A DNA stretch of 64,000 nucleotides from Campanula takesimana (Eukaryota; Streptophyta; Magnoliopsida; Asterales; Campanulaceae): contig JAOWBW010001124.1 in assembly GCA_026119855.1 (NCBI GenBank), positions 310,001 to 374,000 on the forward strand. Reading direction: 5' to 3'. The notes beneath the pieces are model-generated. The model saw only the letters and a list, made by a program, of their open reading frames with translations. It searched no databases and had not been told where the DNA came from. The first letter of the stretch is position 1. Each line of letters starts with the position of its first letter. Below are positions 1 to 11,736 of this stretch, piece by piece. Both the position numbers and the translations under genes were made by a program.

Positions 1-607
1 CTCTAATAGTAGTAAAAACTTCCTCCATAGAAGGAGTGGCTTTTAACATGATATTTTCATCATCAGTTATCAAGGGTGGAATTAAGTTGAGAAGGTCATC
101 ATGAGTAGAATTATTCTCAATACTTGACTGCAATTGATCATTATAAAAAGCAACAGCCTCATTCTGAATTTCTTCTTTGTGAGTAAGAAGACCACCTCCT
201 CTATCCCGGATTCTATGAATAAAGAGGCGCTGTCGCTTCTTCTTGACATAACTATGAAAATATTTTGTATTTCTATCACCTTCTTTGATCCATTTCACAT
301 TAGCCTTTTGCCTCCAAAAAGATTCTTCGATAGCCAAAGTATGCTGCAAATTGGCTTGGGCCAAACTCAAGGCAGCCCTATTTTCCTCGGAGGGTTCCCT
401 CTCCAGCTCTTGCTCCTTGATGAGCACTTCATCCTTGGCATTAGCAACTTGTTGATCAATTCGACCAAACGTATTTTTATTCCAAGAAGATAAATCTTTG
501 TGGAGTCTAGCAAGCTTTTTACTAAAACTGACCATAGGTCTTCCATCTATCCAACTAGCCCAAGAATTTTTTACTATATCCAAGAAAGAATGGTGTTTAG
601 TCCAAGC
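1..607 (-). pseudogene. L0 LINE ORF2, middle part (endonuclease-RT linker)
   Basis: Read on the minus strand this is the internal part of a plant L1-type ORF2, from the conserved FLN-W-KH segment just after the endonuclease, through the linker (KKLARLHKDL, FGRIDQQV), the GDRNTKYFHSYVKKKRQ block and the start of the RT domain (PLITDDEN, PSMEEV). The frame looks open throughout. The start of ORF2 lies at 39442, because L1 inserted here; the 3' half lies left of position 1. L0 is the outermost and therefore oldest element of the left stack. Assignment rests on direct similarity to the other ORF2 copies in the window. Confidence 0.85.
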
Positions 608-623
608 ATTAATAAACCAGAAA
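608..623. repeat. TSD of L1, left copy
   Basis: ATTAATAAACCAGAAA matches ATTAATAAACCGAAA at 38714-38728 with one extra base. The two copies flank L1 exactly at its 5' end and after its poly(A), and L0 coding sequence continues on both outer sides. Confidence 0.9.
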
Positions 624-697
624 AAAATCTCTCTCTAAGATTCTCTCTAGGTGATCTTCCTCGGCTCTTTCCTAGGGTTCCTAGGGTTTCCATTCCA
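624..697 (+). promoter_or_regulatory. L1 5' UTR, CT-rich with telobox-like motif
   Basis: A short leader with CT-rich runs followed by CTAGGGTTCCTAGGGTTT just before the ORF1 ATG at 698. The reverse complement contains AAACCCTA, the plant telobox. The same CT-rich plus telobox arrangement recurs at the 5' ends of L3, L5 and L8 and in degraded form elsewhere. An internal promoter role is inferred only. Confidence 0.5.
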
Positions 698-2140
698 ATG
701 GCAGCCCCTCTAATGGCTGCCCCGGATCCTTTTCCCCCTTTACAACATCAATTAAACCCTGGATCTATTGCTAACATCATTGGTTCAGCAAACCCTAATC
801 TCGGCCCCCATGCAGATCGCCCTAACCCTAATATTGTTCCAGCCGCCGCCTCTCAACCCCTTGCTAATTCGCTGTTTAGCAAATCTTTTGCATCGATTGT
901 GGATTCCTCCTTCCCTTCACAACCCGCTAGTGTTCCCTTGATCCCAGTTAATACCCACAAGGTTGTCCCATCTCTCAAACTCTCTAAAGAAACCATTCAA
1001 GCTTTTGCAAAGCCTTTTGCTTGGACGTTGGTGGGTAGGTTTCTTAATGGTCGACCCACTATGGAAGTAGCAAGATTGGCTTTTGCAAAATTCCAATTGA
1101 AAGGAAATTTCAAGCTCGGCCACATTGATCCACATCACATGCTGATCCAACTTTCGATAGAGGAGGATTTTCATAGGTTGTGGACAAAGGAGGTTTGGTA
1201 TGTAACAAAGTTCCCCATGAAAACGACTGTATGGTCTCCATCGTGGCAACCTAAACATGATTCTCCTTTAGTTCCAGTTTGGGTAAGTCTTCCGGGTTTG
1301 CCCATCCATTTATTTAACAAGGTTTTCTTGTCATCGCTTGCTAGTACTTTTGGGAAGCCTTTGTCTATTGACAAGGCTACGGCTGAGTTATCTAGACCGA
1401 GCATTGCCAAAATCCTAGTACAAATTGATCTTCTCAAGGTTTTAGCAGACAAAGTGCATGTTGATTGTGGTGATTGTTAGCCTAGTTTCTTTCAGAAATT
1501 AGAATATGATAATTTACCACTCTATTGTCGTCATTGCTCAGTTTTGGGTCATGACTCCTTTGGGTGTCGTGCTCTAAACAAGGAAAAGGAGGGAAAGAAG
1601 GTGGAAAAAGGGAGGAATACCAAGAAACCTAATTCAGCTAATGAGAAGGTTGATGGGCAGGTACACAATAGTCATCAAAAGGACAATATTGCTGAAAACT
1701 CAAACGTTAATGAGAATAAAGATAAGACTGGTTCTAAGCCAACAATTACTACGGGGATATATGTTGCCAAAAGGGGAGTTGCTTTGCCTGAAGCGGTGAA
1801 TGATGCTCTTACCAAGAGGTTAACAGCTATCAAAACTAAGTCTGATAATGGGGAAGAAGGAAAGATTCCTATTGTTCAAGATCCCCTCAAGTTACAAACT
1901 CCAATTCGGGATGATTCTGCCATGCGGTTTTCCACCTCTTTGGCTAAGATGGACACTTTCAGCTCTTTGAATCTGTCACCTCGAGCTCCTAGGGTCACTA
2001 GCCTGAACCATGTTGTTGGGTTTCAATTGGACTTCAAGGAACGTGAATCTGTTGAGGATATTGTGGATGGAAATGATGATGGCTTCACTACTGTCACTCA
2101 TAAAAGGAAAAAGGATAGGGAGAAATCCCCTTTGCAGTGA
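698..2140 (+). pseudogene. L1 ORF1 (DUF4283-like, CCHC zinc knuckle), one stop
   Basis: The nucleic-acid-binding ORF1 protein of a plant L1 LINE. It starts at the ATG at 698 (MAAPLMAAP), the only one placed as in the sister copies. Order: Pro/Asn-rich N-terminus; KSFASIV motif; DUF4283-like region (PSLKLSKE to LVQIDLLK); a CCHC knuckle C-x2-C-x4-H-x4-C (CRHCSVLGHDSFGC) at about 1527-1568; a low-complexity Lys/Asn-rich stretch; the RG-x2-LP-AV motif; LNLSPRAP; and a basic DDGFTTV tail. An in-frame TAG at 1478-1480 sits between GDC and PSFFQ, where sister copies encode an amino acid, so only a truncated product could be made. ORF2 follows 52 bp downstream. Confidence 0.88.
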
Positions 2141-2192
2141 GTTACTTCCCCTATTTTCTATTCTCATTTACTTCCTTTTATCACTATTTTTA

Positions 2193-2789
2193 ATGGTTTC
2201 GTTTATAAGTTGGAATGCCCGTGGCATTGCTAATGGTGCTACGATAAGAAGAATTAAGTGTTTATTTCGCTCCCATGGGGCTTCTTTGTTTGCTATTTAT
2301 GAGCCTAAAGTTGCTAGTTCAAATTTGGATTATTAGTTTATAAGAAAGATTGGGTGTGAAAGTGGCTTGGCTAATACTTCTAATAGGGTTTGGGTGGTTT
2401 GGAAACATGGGCTGCATGGGTCTATTATTCAAGAATCTAAACAGGCTTTGACCTTGCAAATCTCGCATCCTTTGTGGGAGAAGGCTATGTGGGTTTCTTT
2501 TGTTCATGCAAGCTGTAATAGATTTTCGCGCATAACTCTTTGGGAGGAATTAATGGCTATCGGTGAGGTGGAATTTCCTTGGATGGTGGTGGGTGATTTC
2601 AATTGTGTTCTTGATCAAGGGGAAAAAGTGGGTGGTAAACCTATCAATGAAATGGCTGTTAATGAATTCTCAGACATGGTTCAATATGCTAATCTTATGG
2701 ATGCGGGTTTTGAAGGCAATATGCCTACATGGTCGAATAAGAGGATGGGTAGAAGAGTTATTTACCAGAGGCTGGACCGGGCTCTTCAT
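2193..2789 (+). pseudogene. L1 ORF2 part 1: APE-type endonuclease
   Basis: Start of ORF2 (MVSFISWNARGIAN). The AP-endonuclease-like domain nicks target DNA for target-primed reverse transcription. Visible landmarks are SWNARG at the N-terminus, the YEPK motif holding the metal-binding Glu, FVHASC, VVGDFNCV (catalytic Asp-Asn pair) and YQRLDRAL. An in-frame TAG lies at 2334-2336. The frame is cut at 2789 by insertion of L2 and resumes at 5019 with NEQWLTLF. Confidence 0.88.
2776..2789. repeat. TSD of L2, left copy
   Basis: ACCGGGCTCTTCAT here and at 5005-5018 flank L2. Between this copy and the oligo(T) is a 15 bp filler that repeats part of the target (GGGCTC). Confidence 0.85.
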
Positions 2790-5004
2790 TTTTCTTATGG
2801 GCTCTTTTTTTTTTTTGCGAAAGGAGGGCGCACCTCCCTAGATTTTATTAATATAAAATGAAAATACAAACATGGTGGGGACATGACAACCTCAACCACC
2901 AAATAATACAAAACAAGGGGGGAGGTCTTACACAAGTTGTAAGATCCTCTAAAAAAAAAGGGAAGGAGGTTCTACCAAAAGAAAGACAAAACAAATACTA
3001 ACCATACAGACTATCTTCGAAAATATGGAGTACCTTTCTTATCATTAAGAAAAGACCTCTTACAAGAAGAAGGAAGCTCAATGATAGAGGAGAACTCACA
3101 ATCAACTCTATAATCCGCTGCAAAATTAGCAATTCCATCTGCGACTTGGTTGCCTTCTCGGAGAATATGAGTAAACCGAATCTGAAGAAAGGAAGCAAGA
3201 TGCTTAATTTCTTTAATATAATGCCAAATTTCCCATGGAATGAGACAAGAGTCATTGAGAATATTAAGTAACACTTCCGAGTCCATTTCAGCCCATAAAA
3301 CTAAATAACCACGATCAAGAGCAATACGAATTCCATCTAATAACGCACGGGTTTCAGCCACCATATTAGAAGCAATGCAATAATATCTACCAAAGCCGTA
3401 AACCATATTACTCTCAACATCACGTAAAACACCCCCTCCCGCTGCAATGCCCGAATTATTTCTTGAAACTCCATCCGTATTTAACTTGATATGACCATTA
3501 GGAGGTGCAACCCAAAAAATAAGACGAGGAAGTTTAAAAGAATGACCAGCCATAGGAATATGAAAGAATTCCCTCACATTCGAATCAAAAGCATTACCAG
3601 ATAATGAAATGTTGAAAGCCTTCACAATATCCATAATCTGATTTTGGACTTGAGAAATCACTTTGTTAGCATTCATAGGGAAGCCCTCAAACCTGGATTT
3701 GTTCCTAGCTTTCCATAAGGACCAGAAAATGAAGCTAGGCAAAATGGCACACAACCATTTAATGCAAGGAGAAGCCTTTAAAGGCATGTTATAAATCCAA
3801 GACATTAAATGAGGAGAAACAGAATTACCATTGACCCGAATACCAATCAAGGTTTCAAAAAAATCCCAAACAGCCTTAGCAATGTCACCGAGCAATAAAA
3901 TATGAGGGAGGGTCTCACAAACCCTAGAACTACAGCAATCACATCGGGACACTAAGGAAATACCACGCCTCTGGATAGACTCATCCGTAGGCAAAGCATT
4001 CCTTAAAGCCTTCCACAAGAAGACCGAAACCTTTAAAGGAATGTGTTTGTGCCAACAACTAGCAAAGACCATACTATGAGCTCTAGACTGACGACAAACT
4101 TTCAAAGCAGAAGTTATAGAAAACTTACCCGTCCGAGAAGGAGTCCAAAAAGGAATGTCATCCCCATTATCAATAGAAATGAACCTATCTTGCATGAGAT
4201 TTACAAATTGCTGGCCATAAACTTGCCGAACATTATCAATTCTGATCCTCCCGTCATAAAATAGCGAGGCAATGGAAACATGAGCCTCATCTTGAAGAGT
4301 AAGGTCCATATTTAACCAATGCTCTTGAATAGATATATGACCAGCTCTAACACCCCAAAATAAACGATCCTCAACTAACCCCTTTGCTGCCATCATTCTT
4401 TTCCAAATGTGAGAACAACCACCTCGAATGGAAGCATCCATAGGATGAGAATTATGGCAATATTTTTCCATAAGGAACCGAGACCATAAGGAATCCCCAC
4501 AACGAAAACGCCACCATAATTTCATAGCAAAAGCCAACGACATATAATCAAACTTTCTGAACCCCAAACCCCCTTCATTCAAAGGCCAATAAAATTCTTT
4601 TTTGGACACCCAATGACACCTTTTTTCTCCTTCGGCATTACTCCAGAAAAAATTAGAAATAAGACGAGTCATCGAATTAATGGTACCTTTGGGAGGTTCA
4701 AGTAATGAGATATAATAAATAGGAATGGCTTGAAGACAAGACTTAATCAAAATTACCTTAGCCCCCATAGATAAAATCTTCCCTTGCCATACATCAAGTT
4801 TATCTTCCATCTTCCTTATAACCGGCGCAAAAAGAGCTTGACTTTTCCTTCCTGAATACAATGGACAACCAAGATAGGTGATAGGGAGGTCTTTGTGCTG
4901 AAAGCCCGTCCATGGAGCCACCAAATCAGCCCTTGCAAGATCTCTTTTACCCAAAATAAAACACGATTTTGATACAAATTAAGGAAGTGCATGTGCATAT
5001 CAAT
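2790..5004 (-). mobile_element. L2: 5'-truncated minus-strand LINE in L1
   Basis: About 2.2 kb LINE with its 3' end on the left: oligo(T) at 2805-2816, then the reverse complement of the family terminus (GCGAAAGGAGG). The 3' UTR runs 2817-3010. Its 5' end lies near 4983, inside the RT domain (SKSCF block), followed by about 20 bp of unexplained sequence before the right TSD copy. 5' truncation is typical of incomplete target-primed reverse transcription. Its sequence groups with L4 and L9. Confidence 0.9.
3011..4983 (-). pseudogene. L2 ORF2 C-terminal two thirds (RT end, zf-RVT, RNase H)
   Basis: One long open frame of 647 codons (3011-4954). Order from the N-terminal side: end of RT (LPITYLGCPLY, KLDVWQGKILSMGAK, SLLEPPKG); the EGGLGFRKF / MKLWWRF block; zf-RVT (PFWTPSRTGKF, VSVFLWKALRN, CDCCSS); and RNase H with KLNTDGVSRNN, AETRALLDG, EMDSEV and the REGNQVADGIAN motif. 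Endonuclease and the YADD palm are absent through 5' truncation, so it cannot mobilise itself. No disabling lesion is evident in the remaining frame, suggesting a fairly recent insertion. Confidence 0.9.
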
Positions 5005-5018
5005 ACCGGGCTCTTCAT
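5005..5018. repeat. TSD of L2, right copy
   Basis: Second copy of ACCGGGCTCTTCAT; L1 ORF2 coding resumes directly after it. Confidence 0.85.
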
Positions 5019-7240
5019 AATGAGCAATGGCTGACTCTTTTTCACCTTACTCAAGTTACTCATTTATCTCGGGTATGTTCGAATCATGTTCCACTGGTGA
5101 TTAATATCCAAATTGAGGCTGAAAGAAAAAGTGGCTCTTTTCGGTTTCTTAATATTTGGTTAAAGCATCATGACTTCAGCAACATTGTTCGCAACACTTG
5201 GGACTCTTCTATGGAGGGTCGGCCTATGGTCTGTTTTGCTAAAAAGCTTAATCATTTGCGCAAATATATTATGGGTTGGAATAAGAGTATTTTTGGGAGA
5301 GTGGAGCAACAAATTAAGATTGCGGAGGATGAGGTTCTTGTATGTGAGGTTCAGCATCAAGAACTGAATACAGTAGAGACTCGTGCAGCTCTTCAGCTTG
5401 CTCAAGCTCACCTTCTTCAAAAGCAGCATATTGAGGAAGAATTATGGGCTCAAAAAGCTAATTTAAAATGGATTAAAGAAGGGGACAAGAATACTAGGTT
5501 TTTCCATGCCACGGTTAAGAAAAAGAGGCAACAATTATATATTCATCGAATCAGGAATAGACAAGGAGAATGGCTCACTGATAAGGAGGAGATTAAAGAC
5601 GAGGCTGTGAGATTCTACTCGGATCAGCTCCAAGGTCAATGTGAAATCCCGGCAAATGATTATTTATTTTTGATTCCCCGTATTATTAATGATGAGGATA
5701 ATCATAGGCTTACGGCTCTTCCTACGTTGGATGAGGTTCATGACATTGTTTTCAGCATGGATGGTCAAAGTGCTGCTGGCCCGGATGGTTTTACGGGGGC
5801 TTTCTATAAGGGTTCCTGGGATATTATTAAGACGGATCTGGTCCGAGCTATTGGGGATTTCTTTTTGGGGTTATCTATGCCTCGCAGCTGGACTAGTACA
5901 TTGATTGTTACCATTCCTAAGGTTGATTCTCCAACATCCTTTTCGGATCTTAGGCCGATTAGCTTGTGTAATTTTTTGTAACAAAGTGGTGACTAAGCTT
6001 CTCGCTACTCGCCTTCCTCCCATTTTACCTCATCCCCTCAGCAAAGTGGTTTTGTTCAAGGGCGAGTTATTCATGAAAATATCCTCTTGGCACAAGAAAT
6101 TATGCAGTCGATTAACAAAAAGGTTCGTGGCTCTAATGTGGCTCTTAAGTTAGATATGGCAAAGGCGTATGATAGACTTTCTTGGTTTGGTTCTTAAAGT
6201 CATGCGACAATTTGGTTTCAACGAAGTTTGGATTGACATGATTTATCGCTGCATCTCTAATAGCTGGTTTTCTGTGTTGATTAATGGGGAAAGTTGTGGT
6301 TTCTTCCTGTCTACTAGAGGTTTAAGGCAAGGGGACCCCCTATCCCCATGTCTTTTCATTATTGCTGCGGAGATGATGAGTAGAGGTCTTAATCACCTTC
6401 ATTCCGTTTTCCCTCAATATCGGTATCGTATCCATATAAATACCCCAATGATATCTCAATTAGCCTATGCGGATGATGTGATTATTTTTTGCAATGGATC
6501 AATATTTTCTCTTCAATGTCACATGAAGTATCTTGAGTGGTATCAAAGGTTTTCGGGACATCTTGTTAATATCCAAAAATCTGGTTTCATAACGGGGGAA
6601 AATGGAGATAGAGATGATGTTATTGCAGCTACTATGGGGTTCATAAAGCAAGATCTCCCCATAAATTATTTGGGATGTCCACTCTACACGGGAAGGAAAA
6701 ACATAAGCATTTTTGCCCCTCTCATAAGGAAAATGGAGTCTCGGTTAGCATCTTGGAAAGGTAAACTTCTATCTTTTGGTGCCAAACTTACCTTGATTCA
6801 ATCGTGTCTTGCTGCAATTCCATTGTATTATGTGTCTCTTAGAAAGAATTATTGTTAGGTTCTTTTGGAGCAGCAATGATGGTAGCAAAAAATGCCATTG
6901 GCGAGTCTTGGGACAAAATGAGTTATCCCGTGGAGGAAGGCGGTTTGGGGTTACGGAAATTTGAGGATATTTCTATTTCTTTTGCTATGAAACTTTGGTG
7001 GCGATTTCGAAGTATGGACTCACTTTGGAGCAGCCTTATGCGTGCTAAGTATTGTTGGGAAATACACCCAATGGATGCTACTCTTACGTCATATTGTTCT
7101 CATGTTTGGAAAAGGATGATTGAGGCTAAACCGTTGGTCAAAGATCGGATGGCTTGGCGGGTTGGAAGAGGAGAGATCTCTATTCATGAGAGATGGATGG
7201 ATGAATCTATGGGCGATATTCCTTTTGAGCATATCCCAAT
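5019..7240 (+). pseudogene. L1 ORF2 part 2: linker, reverse transcriptase, zf-RVT start
   Basis: Continuation of L1 ORF2. Visible in order are FRFLNIWLKHHDF, the FGRVEQQIK linker, NTRFFHATVKKKRQ, the RT fingers (AAGPDGFTGAFYKG, TSTLIVTIPKV, LRPISLCN), the GLRQGDPLSP block and the catalytic YADD at 6466-6477, then LGCPLYTGRK, MKLWWRF and KYCWEIHPMDA. Lesions by comparison with sister copies: one extra T near 5975, a deletion of about 8 bp near 6033, a 2 bp loss near 6187, a deletion of roughly 40 bp near 6842 and a shift near 6900. It stops at the L3 insertion, within FEH-ISDLF. Confidence 0.88.
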
Positions 7241-7254
7241 TTCGGACCTTTTTG
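7241..7254. repeat. TSD of L3, left copy
   Basis: TTCGGACCTTTTTG here and at 13402-13415 flank L3. The L1 reading frame (SDLF then EHGQPR) is interrupted exactly between them. Confidence 0.92.
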
Positions 7255-7484
7255 TTTTTGTTTTTTTGTTTTTTTTTTTTTTTGGCGAAAGGAGGGCGGT
7301 ACCTCCCTAGATTTTATTAAATGAGAAGGCAAAATACAAACATGGTGGGGGACATGACAACCTTAACCACCAAATAGAAAAATACTAGGGGGGAGTTCTT
7401 ACACAAGTTGTAAGATACTCTACAATAAAGGGAAGGGCGGCTACAAAAATTAGGAAAAAGCCTATACAGAAATCTAGCCATAAA

Positions 7485-10400
7485 CTAATTATGCCTGAAG
7501 TAAAGGGTCCTATTCTTATCCAATGCAAGGAAACCTTTGCATTGGTGAGGGAGTTCATGAACGTGCAATAACTCAGAATTGCTTTTCTCATCCGCAGCCA
7601 TATTTTCTAGACCATATGCAACTCCATTTCCTTTGCGAAGAACATGAGTGACCTGAACCTCCATGATGTCCATTAACCGATGAATGTGAGCAATAATATA
7701 CCATATCGACCAAGGAATATGATAGACCCGAGTAATAATGCGCATAAGAACTTGAGAGTCAAGTTCTAGCCAAACATGATGATATCCTCGAATCCATGCC
7801 TTTTGTAGGCCATCCCTAGCAGCCAAAGCCTCGGCTACCATATTGGACTCTTGTCCATAAAAACTAGCAAAACTGAAAAGAAATTCCCCGTTGTGGTTTC
7901 TAAAAACACCTCCACCCGCTGCAATTCCAGGATTACCCCTAGACACCCCATCCGTATTAATCTTAACAACTCCATTAGTCGGTGGGATCCATTCAACCAA
8001 TCTGATTTTCGGAGCCAAGTATGATTTGATACCAAGCTTAAAATAATCCAGAATATTTCTCTCATCATATGACCATGGAAAAGAAAGGGAGAAAGAGGAG
8101 GCAATAAATGTAATATGCTCTTTTACTTTGTAGACAATCGAGCCATAGGTCATAGGAGTCCCTTCAAATCTGCACTTATTACGAGCAATCCACAATTCCC
8201 AGGAAATAATGGCCGGGAGAATACGAGTTAACTAATGTGTGACATTAGCTTTATGGTCATCAATACCAATCCACCATCGCACCAAAATTTGGTTCATAGT
8301 GCCCCTATGTAAATTAATGCCACAAAGGTTGCTAAAAAACATCCAAACAGACCAAGCAATATCGCCATTTATAAGGGCATGAGTAATGGTTTCTTTGCAA
8401 GGGTGAACACAACATTCACATTTTGAGGCCAAGAGAATGCCCCTTTTTTGAACCATGTCATCCGTGGGAATGCCCCCATGTAAAACTCGCCACAGGAATA
8501 CAGAAATTTTGGTAGGGATAAATTTACTCCAACAAAAGGAGAATATAGAAGAGCGTACCGTAGAGGCTCTACATTCCTTCCAAGCCGAGCTAACAGAGAA
8601 TTTACCAGAGGTGGAAGGTGGAAATATAGGGACGTCCAGAGCATCCGTCGGGGAGATAGAATGAGAGTGAATTAAATCCAGTAATTGGGGGCCATAATTT
8701 TCTCGAATAAATTCATTCCTGGGCTTCCCGTTTTCAAATAAAGTAGAGATCTCTGCATGCTCAAAAGGGAGGGGTCCCATAGCACCATCAATCCAATTCT
8801 CATGAATAGTTAGCTGCCCTTTCCCAATACGCCAAGCAAGCCTTTCTTCAACCCAAGGTTTCGCTGCAATCACTCTCTTCCAAATATGGGAGGAGTAGGA
8901 GGTGCTGGAAGCATCCATTGGATGAATATCCCAACAATATTTTGCAACATAAGTTGACACCATAAGGAATCAGTGGTTCGAAGACGCCACCATAACTTCA
9001 TAGCAAAAGCAGAAGCGATATCTTCAAATTTCCGAATGCCCAAACCACCCTCTTCTATTGGCCAACTCATTTTATCCCAAGAAAGCCAATGACATTTCTT
9101 TTCTCCATCCGAATTACTCCAGAAAAAACGGGCTATGATTTTTTCCATATTCTGGATCACACTCTTAGGCGGGTCAATAAGAGTCAGATAGTACAGCGGA
9201 GTTGCAGCAAGACAGGACTTAATTAAAGTTAACTTGGCTCCAAAATACATAATCTTACCTTTCCAAGATTCAAGTCTTCCCTCCATTCGACGAATAAGAG
9301 GATTAAACAAACTAATTTTCTTCTGTCCCGTATATATAGGGCAGCCAAGGTAAGTCAAAGGGAGGTTTTGCTTGACAAATCCAGTAGTTTCAGCCACTAA
9401 ATCTTCTCTATCATTGTTCCGACCCGTGATAAAACCGGATTTCTGAATATTGACAAGTTGTCTAGAAAACCTTTGATACCATTCTAAATATTTCATATGA
9501 CTCTCAATAGAAGTTTTCGAACCATTACAAAAAATTAAGACATCATCCGCGTATGCTAGATGGGTAATCAGAGGCGTGTTAACATGAATACGGTATCTAT
9601 AACTGGGGTGAACCGTGTGAAGATGATTTAACCCTCGACTCATCATCTCTGCAGCAATAATAAATAAATAAGGAGATAAAGGATCTCCTTGTCGTAAACC
9701 CCGGGATGATGGAAAGAAACCACAACCCTCACCATTAATAAGAATAGAAAACCAACTGTTTGATATGCAGCGATAGATAATATCAATACATACCTTGCTT
9801 GTACTATTTTTCTTTAATTAATAAAATCTAGGGAGGTACCGTCCTCTTTACACAAAAAAAAAAAAAAAAAAAAAAAAAAAAACATTGAAGCCAAACAATC
9901 TCATGACTTTAACAAGGCCGAACCAGGACAGCCGATCGTAAGCTTTCGCCATATCATGTTTGAGAGCCACATTAGAACCCCTAACCTTCTTATTTATCGA
10001 TTGCATAACCTCCTGAGCCAACAGAATATTTTCATGAATTAATCTACCTTTAACGAAACCACTTTGCTGCGGCGATATAATACGGGGAAGGATAGGAGTG
10101 AGCCTGCACGTAAGGAGCTTAGTAATCACTTTATTGCAGAAGTTACATAAGCTTATAGGTCTAAGATCGGAGAAAGAGGAAGGGGAGGCCACCTTCGGAA
10201 TTGTTACAATTAAAGTGCTTGTCCAACTTCTTGGCATTTGGAATCCCGAAAGGAAATCCCCCACTGCACGGTAAAGATCCTCCTTGATAATATCCCAACA
10301 ACCTTTATAAAATTCACCCGTAAACCCATCTGGACCCGCCGCACTTTGACCATTCAAACTGAACACAACCTCTTTAATTTCTGCCATGGTAGGGACAGCC

Positions 10401-11689
10401 GTAAGCATAGTATTGTCATCTTCATTAATAAGCCTCGGGATTAAGAAGGAGAAATCATCAGAAGGAATTTGAACCTGACCTTGTAGCTGCTCTGAATAAA
10501 ACCTAACAGCCTCTTCTTTGATGTCCTTTTGATCCGTAATCCAATCATCATGACTATTTTTAATTTTATGGATGAACAACTTCTGACGCTTCTTTTTAAC
10601 CATAGCATGAAAAAACTTAGTATTCCGATCACCTGATTTAAGCCAATTCAGATTTGCTTTTTGAGCCCATAGATCCTCCTCCATCTTTAAAGTTGAAAGT
10701 AAATGTGCTTGTGCAAGACTAAGAGCAGCTCTAGAATCCTCATTTGCAATGGCCTGGTATTGGGCTTCACGATATAAAACCTCATCCTCCGCATTCTTAA
10801 CTTGTTGATCCACTCTCCCAAAAACTTGCTTATTCCAAACTGAGATATCTTTCCATAATCTACCAAGCTTCTTAGCAAAGCAAACCATAGGTCTTCCATC
10901 CATTGAAGAATTCCACGATTTTGTAACAAGTTCAGCAAATGAGTTATGCTTTAACCAAATATTCAAGAACCGGAAAGAACTATTTCTAACTTCAGCCTCA
11001 ACCTTGACATTAACAAGAAGAGGTGCATGGTCAGAACAAACTCTAGAAAGATGAATCACCCTAGTCAAGTTGAACATATTCAGCCATTTGTCATTGTATA
11101 AAGCTCTATCCAGCCTTTGAAAGATTGCCCTTCTCCCCATCCATTCATTAGACCACGTAGCCATATTCCCTTCATAACCCGCATCAATGAGATTCGAGTA
11201 TTGAATCATGTCAGAGAATTCCGTTACTGCCATCCCATTAATCGGTTTACCACCTACTTTTTCCGATTGATCAATAACACAATTTAAGTCTCCCACAACC
11301 ATCCACGGAATATCTACCTCACTACTAGCCATGAGTTCTTCCCAAAGAGAGATACGAGTGAATCTATTATAGCTAGCATGGACGAAAGAAATCCAAACAG
11401 AATTAGCCCATGGAGGATGCGAAAGTTGCAAAGTAATAGCCTGTTGAGAGTCTTTAATAATAGTACCTTGAAAGCCATGTCGCCATATAATCCAAACTCT
11501 ATTATTCATGTTAGCAATACCTCCATCACATCCAAGCTTACGAACAAGGGAGCTTAATTGGTTCTCATTAACTTTTGGCTCATACAAAGCAATCAGCGAA
11601 ACCTGATAACTACGAAATAACCTCTTGATTCTTCTAATAGTGGCATTATTAGCTACGCCACGAGGATTCCAACTTATAAAAGCCGCCAT
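7485..11689 (-). pseudogene. L3 ORF2 (endonuclease, RT, zf-RVT, RNase H), interrupted
   Basis: Starts at 11689 (MAAFISWNPRGVANN). The endonuclease (YEPK, VVGDLNCV, QRLDRAL) and RT N-terminal half (AAGPDGFTGEFYKG, LDMAKAYDRLSW; here HDMAKAYD) are open down to 9890. The f3 insertion then interrupts the frame just after FGFN. Coding resumes with GLNHLHTV and the YADD motif near 9540. A frameshift lies near 8950 and an in-frame TAG at about 8232, where a Trp is expected. The RNase H carries KINTDGVSRGNPG, AEALAARDG, ELDSQ and the RKGNGVA segment, where Tyr replaces the expected Asp of VAD. Termination is at 7485. Confidence 0.9.
9793..9882 (+). mobile_element. f3: 60 bp LINE 3' tail plus poly(A), inserted in L3
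   Basis: Plus-strand copy of only the last 60 or so bases of the LINE 3' UTR (CTTGCTTGTA, then the AATAAAATCTAGGGAGG terminus) followed by about 29 A. It sits antisense inside L3 ORF2. No TSD is evident, and about 8 bp of the expected target coding sequence between the flanks appears lost. It is an extreme 5' truncation of a retrotransposition event. Confidence 0.85.
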
Positions 11690-11736
11690 AAATAAACAAT
11701 CAGAGATAAAGTCTATGAGAGAATAGTAAGAGAAAA

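Noticed and set aside
134..493. Plus-strand open frame of 119 codons
   Set aside because: It is the antisense shadow of L0 ORF2, whose conserved blocks read on the minus strand. The same reasoning removes the many antisense frames over every LINE, for example 4043-4264, 41054-41989 and 43025-43837.
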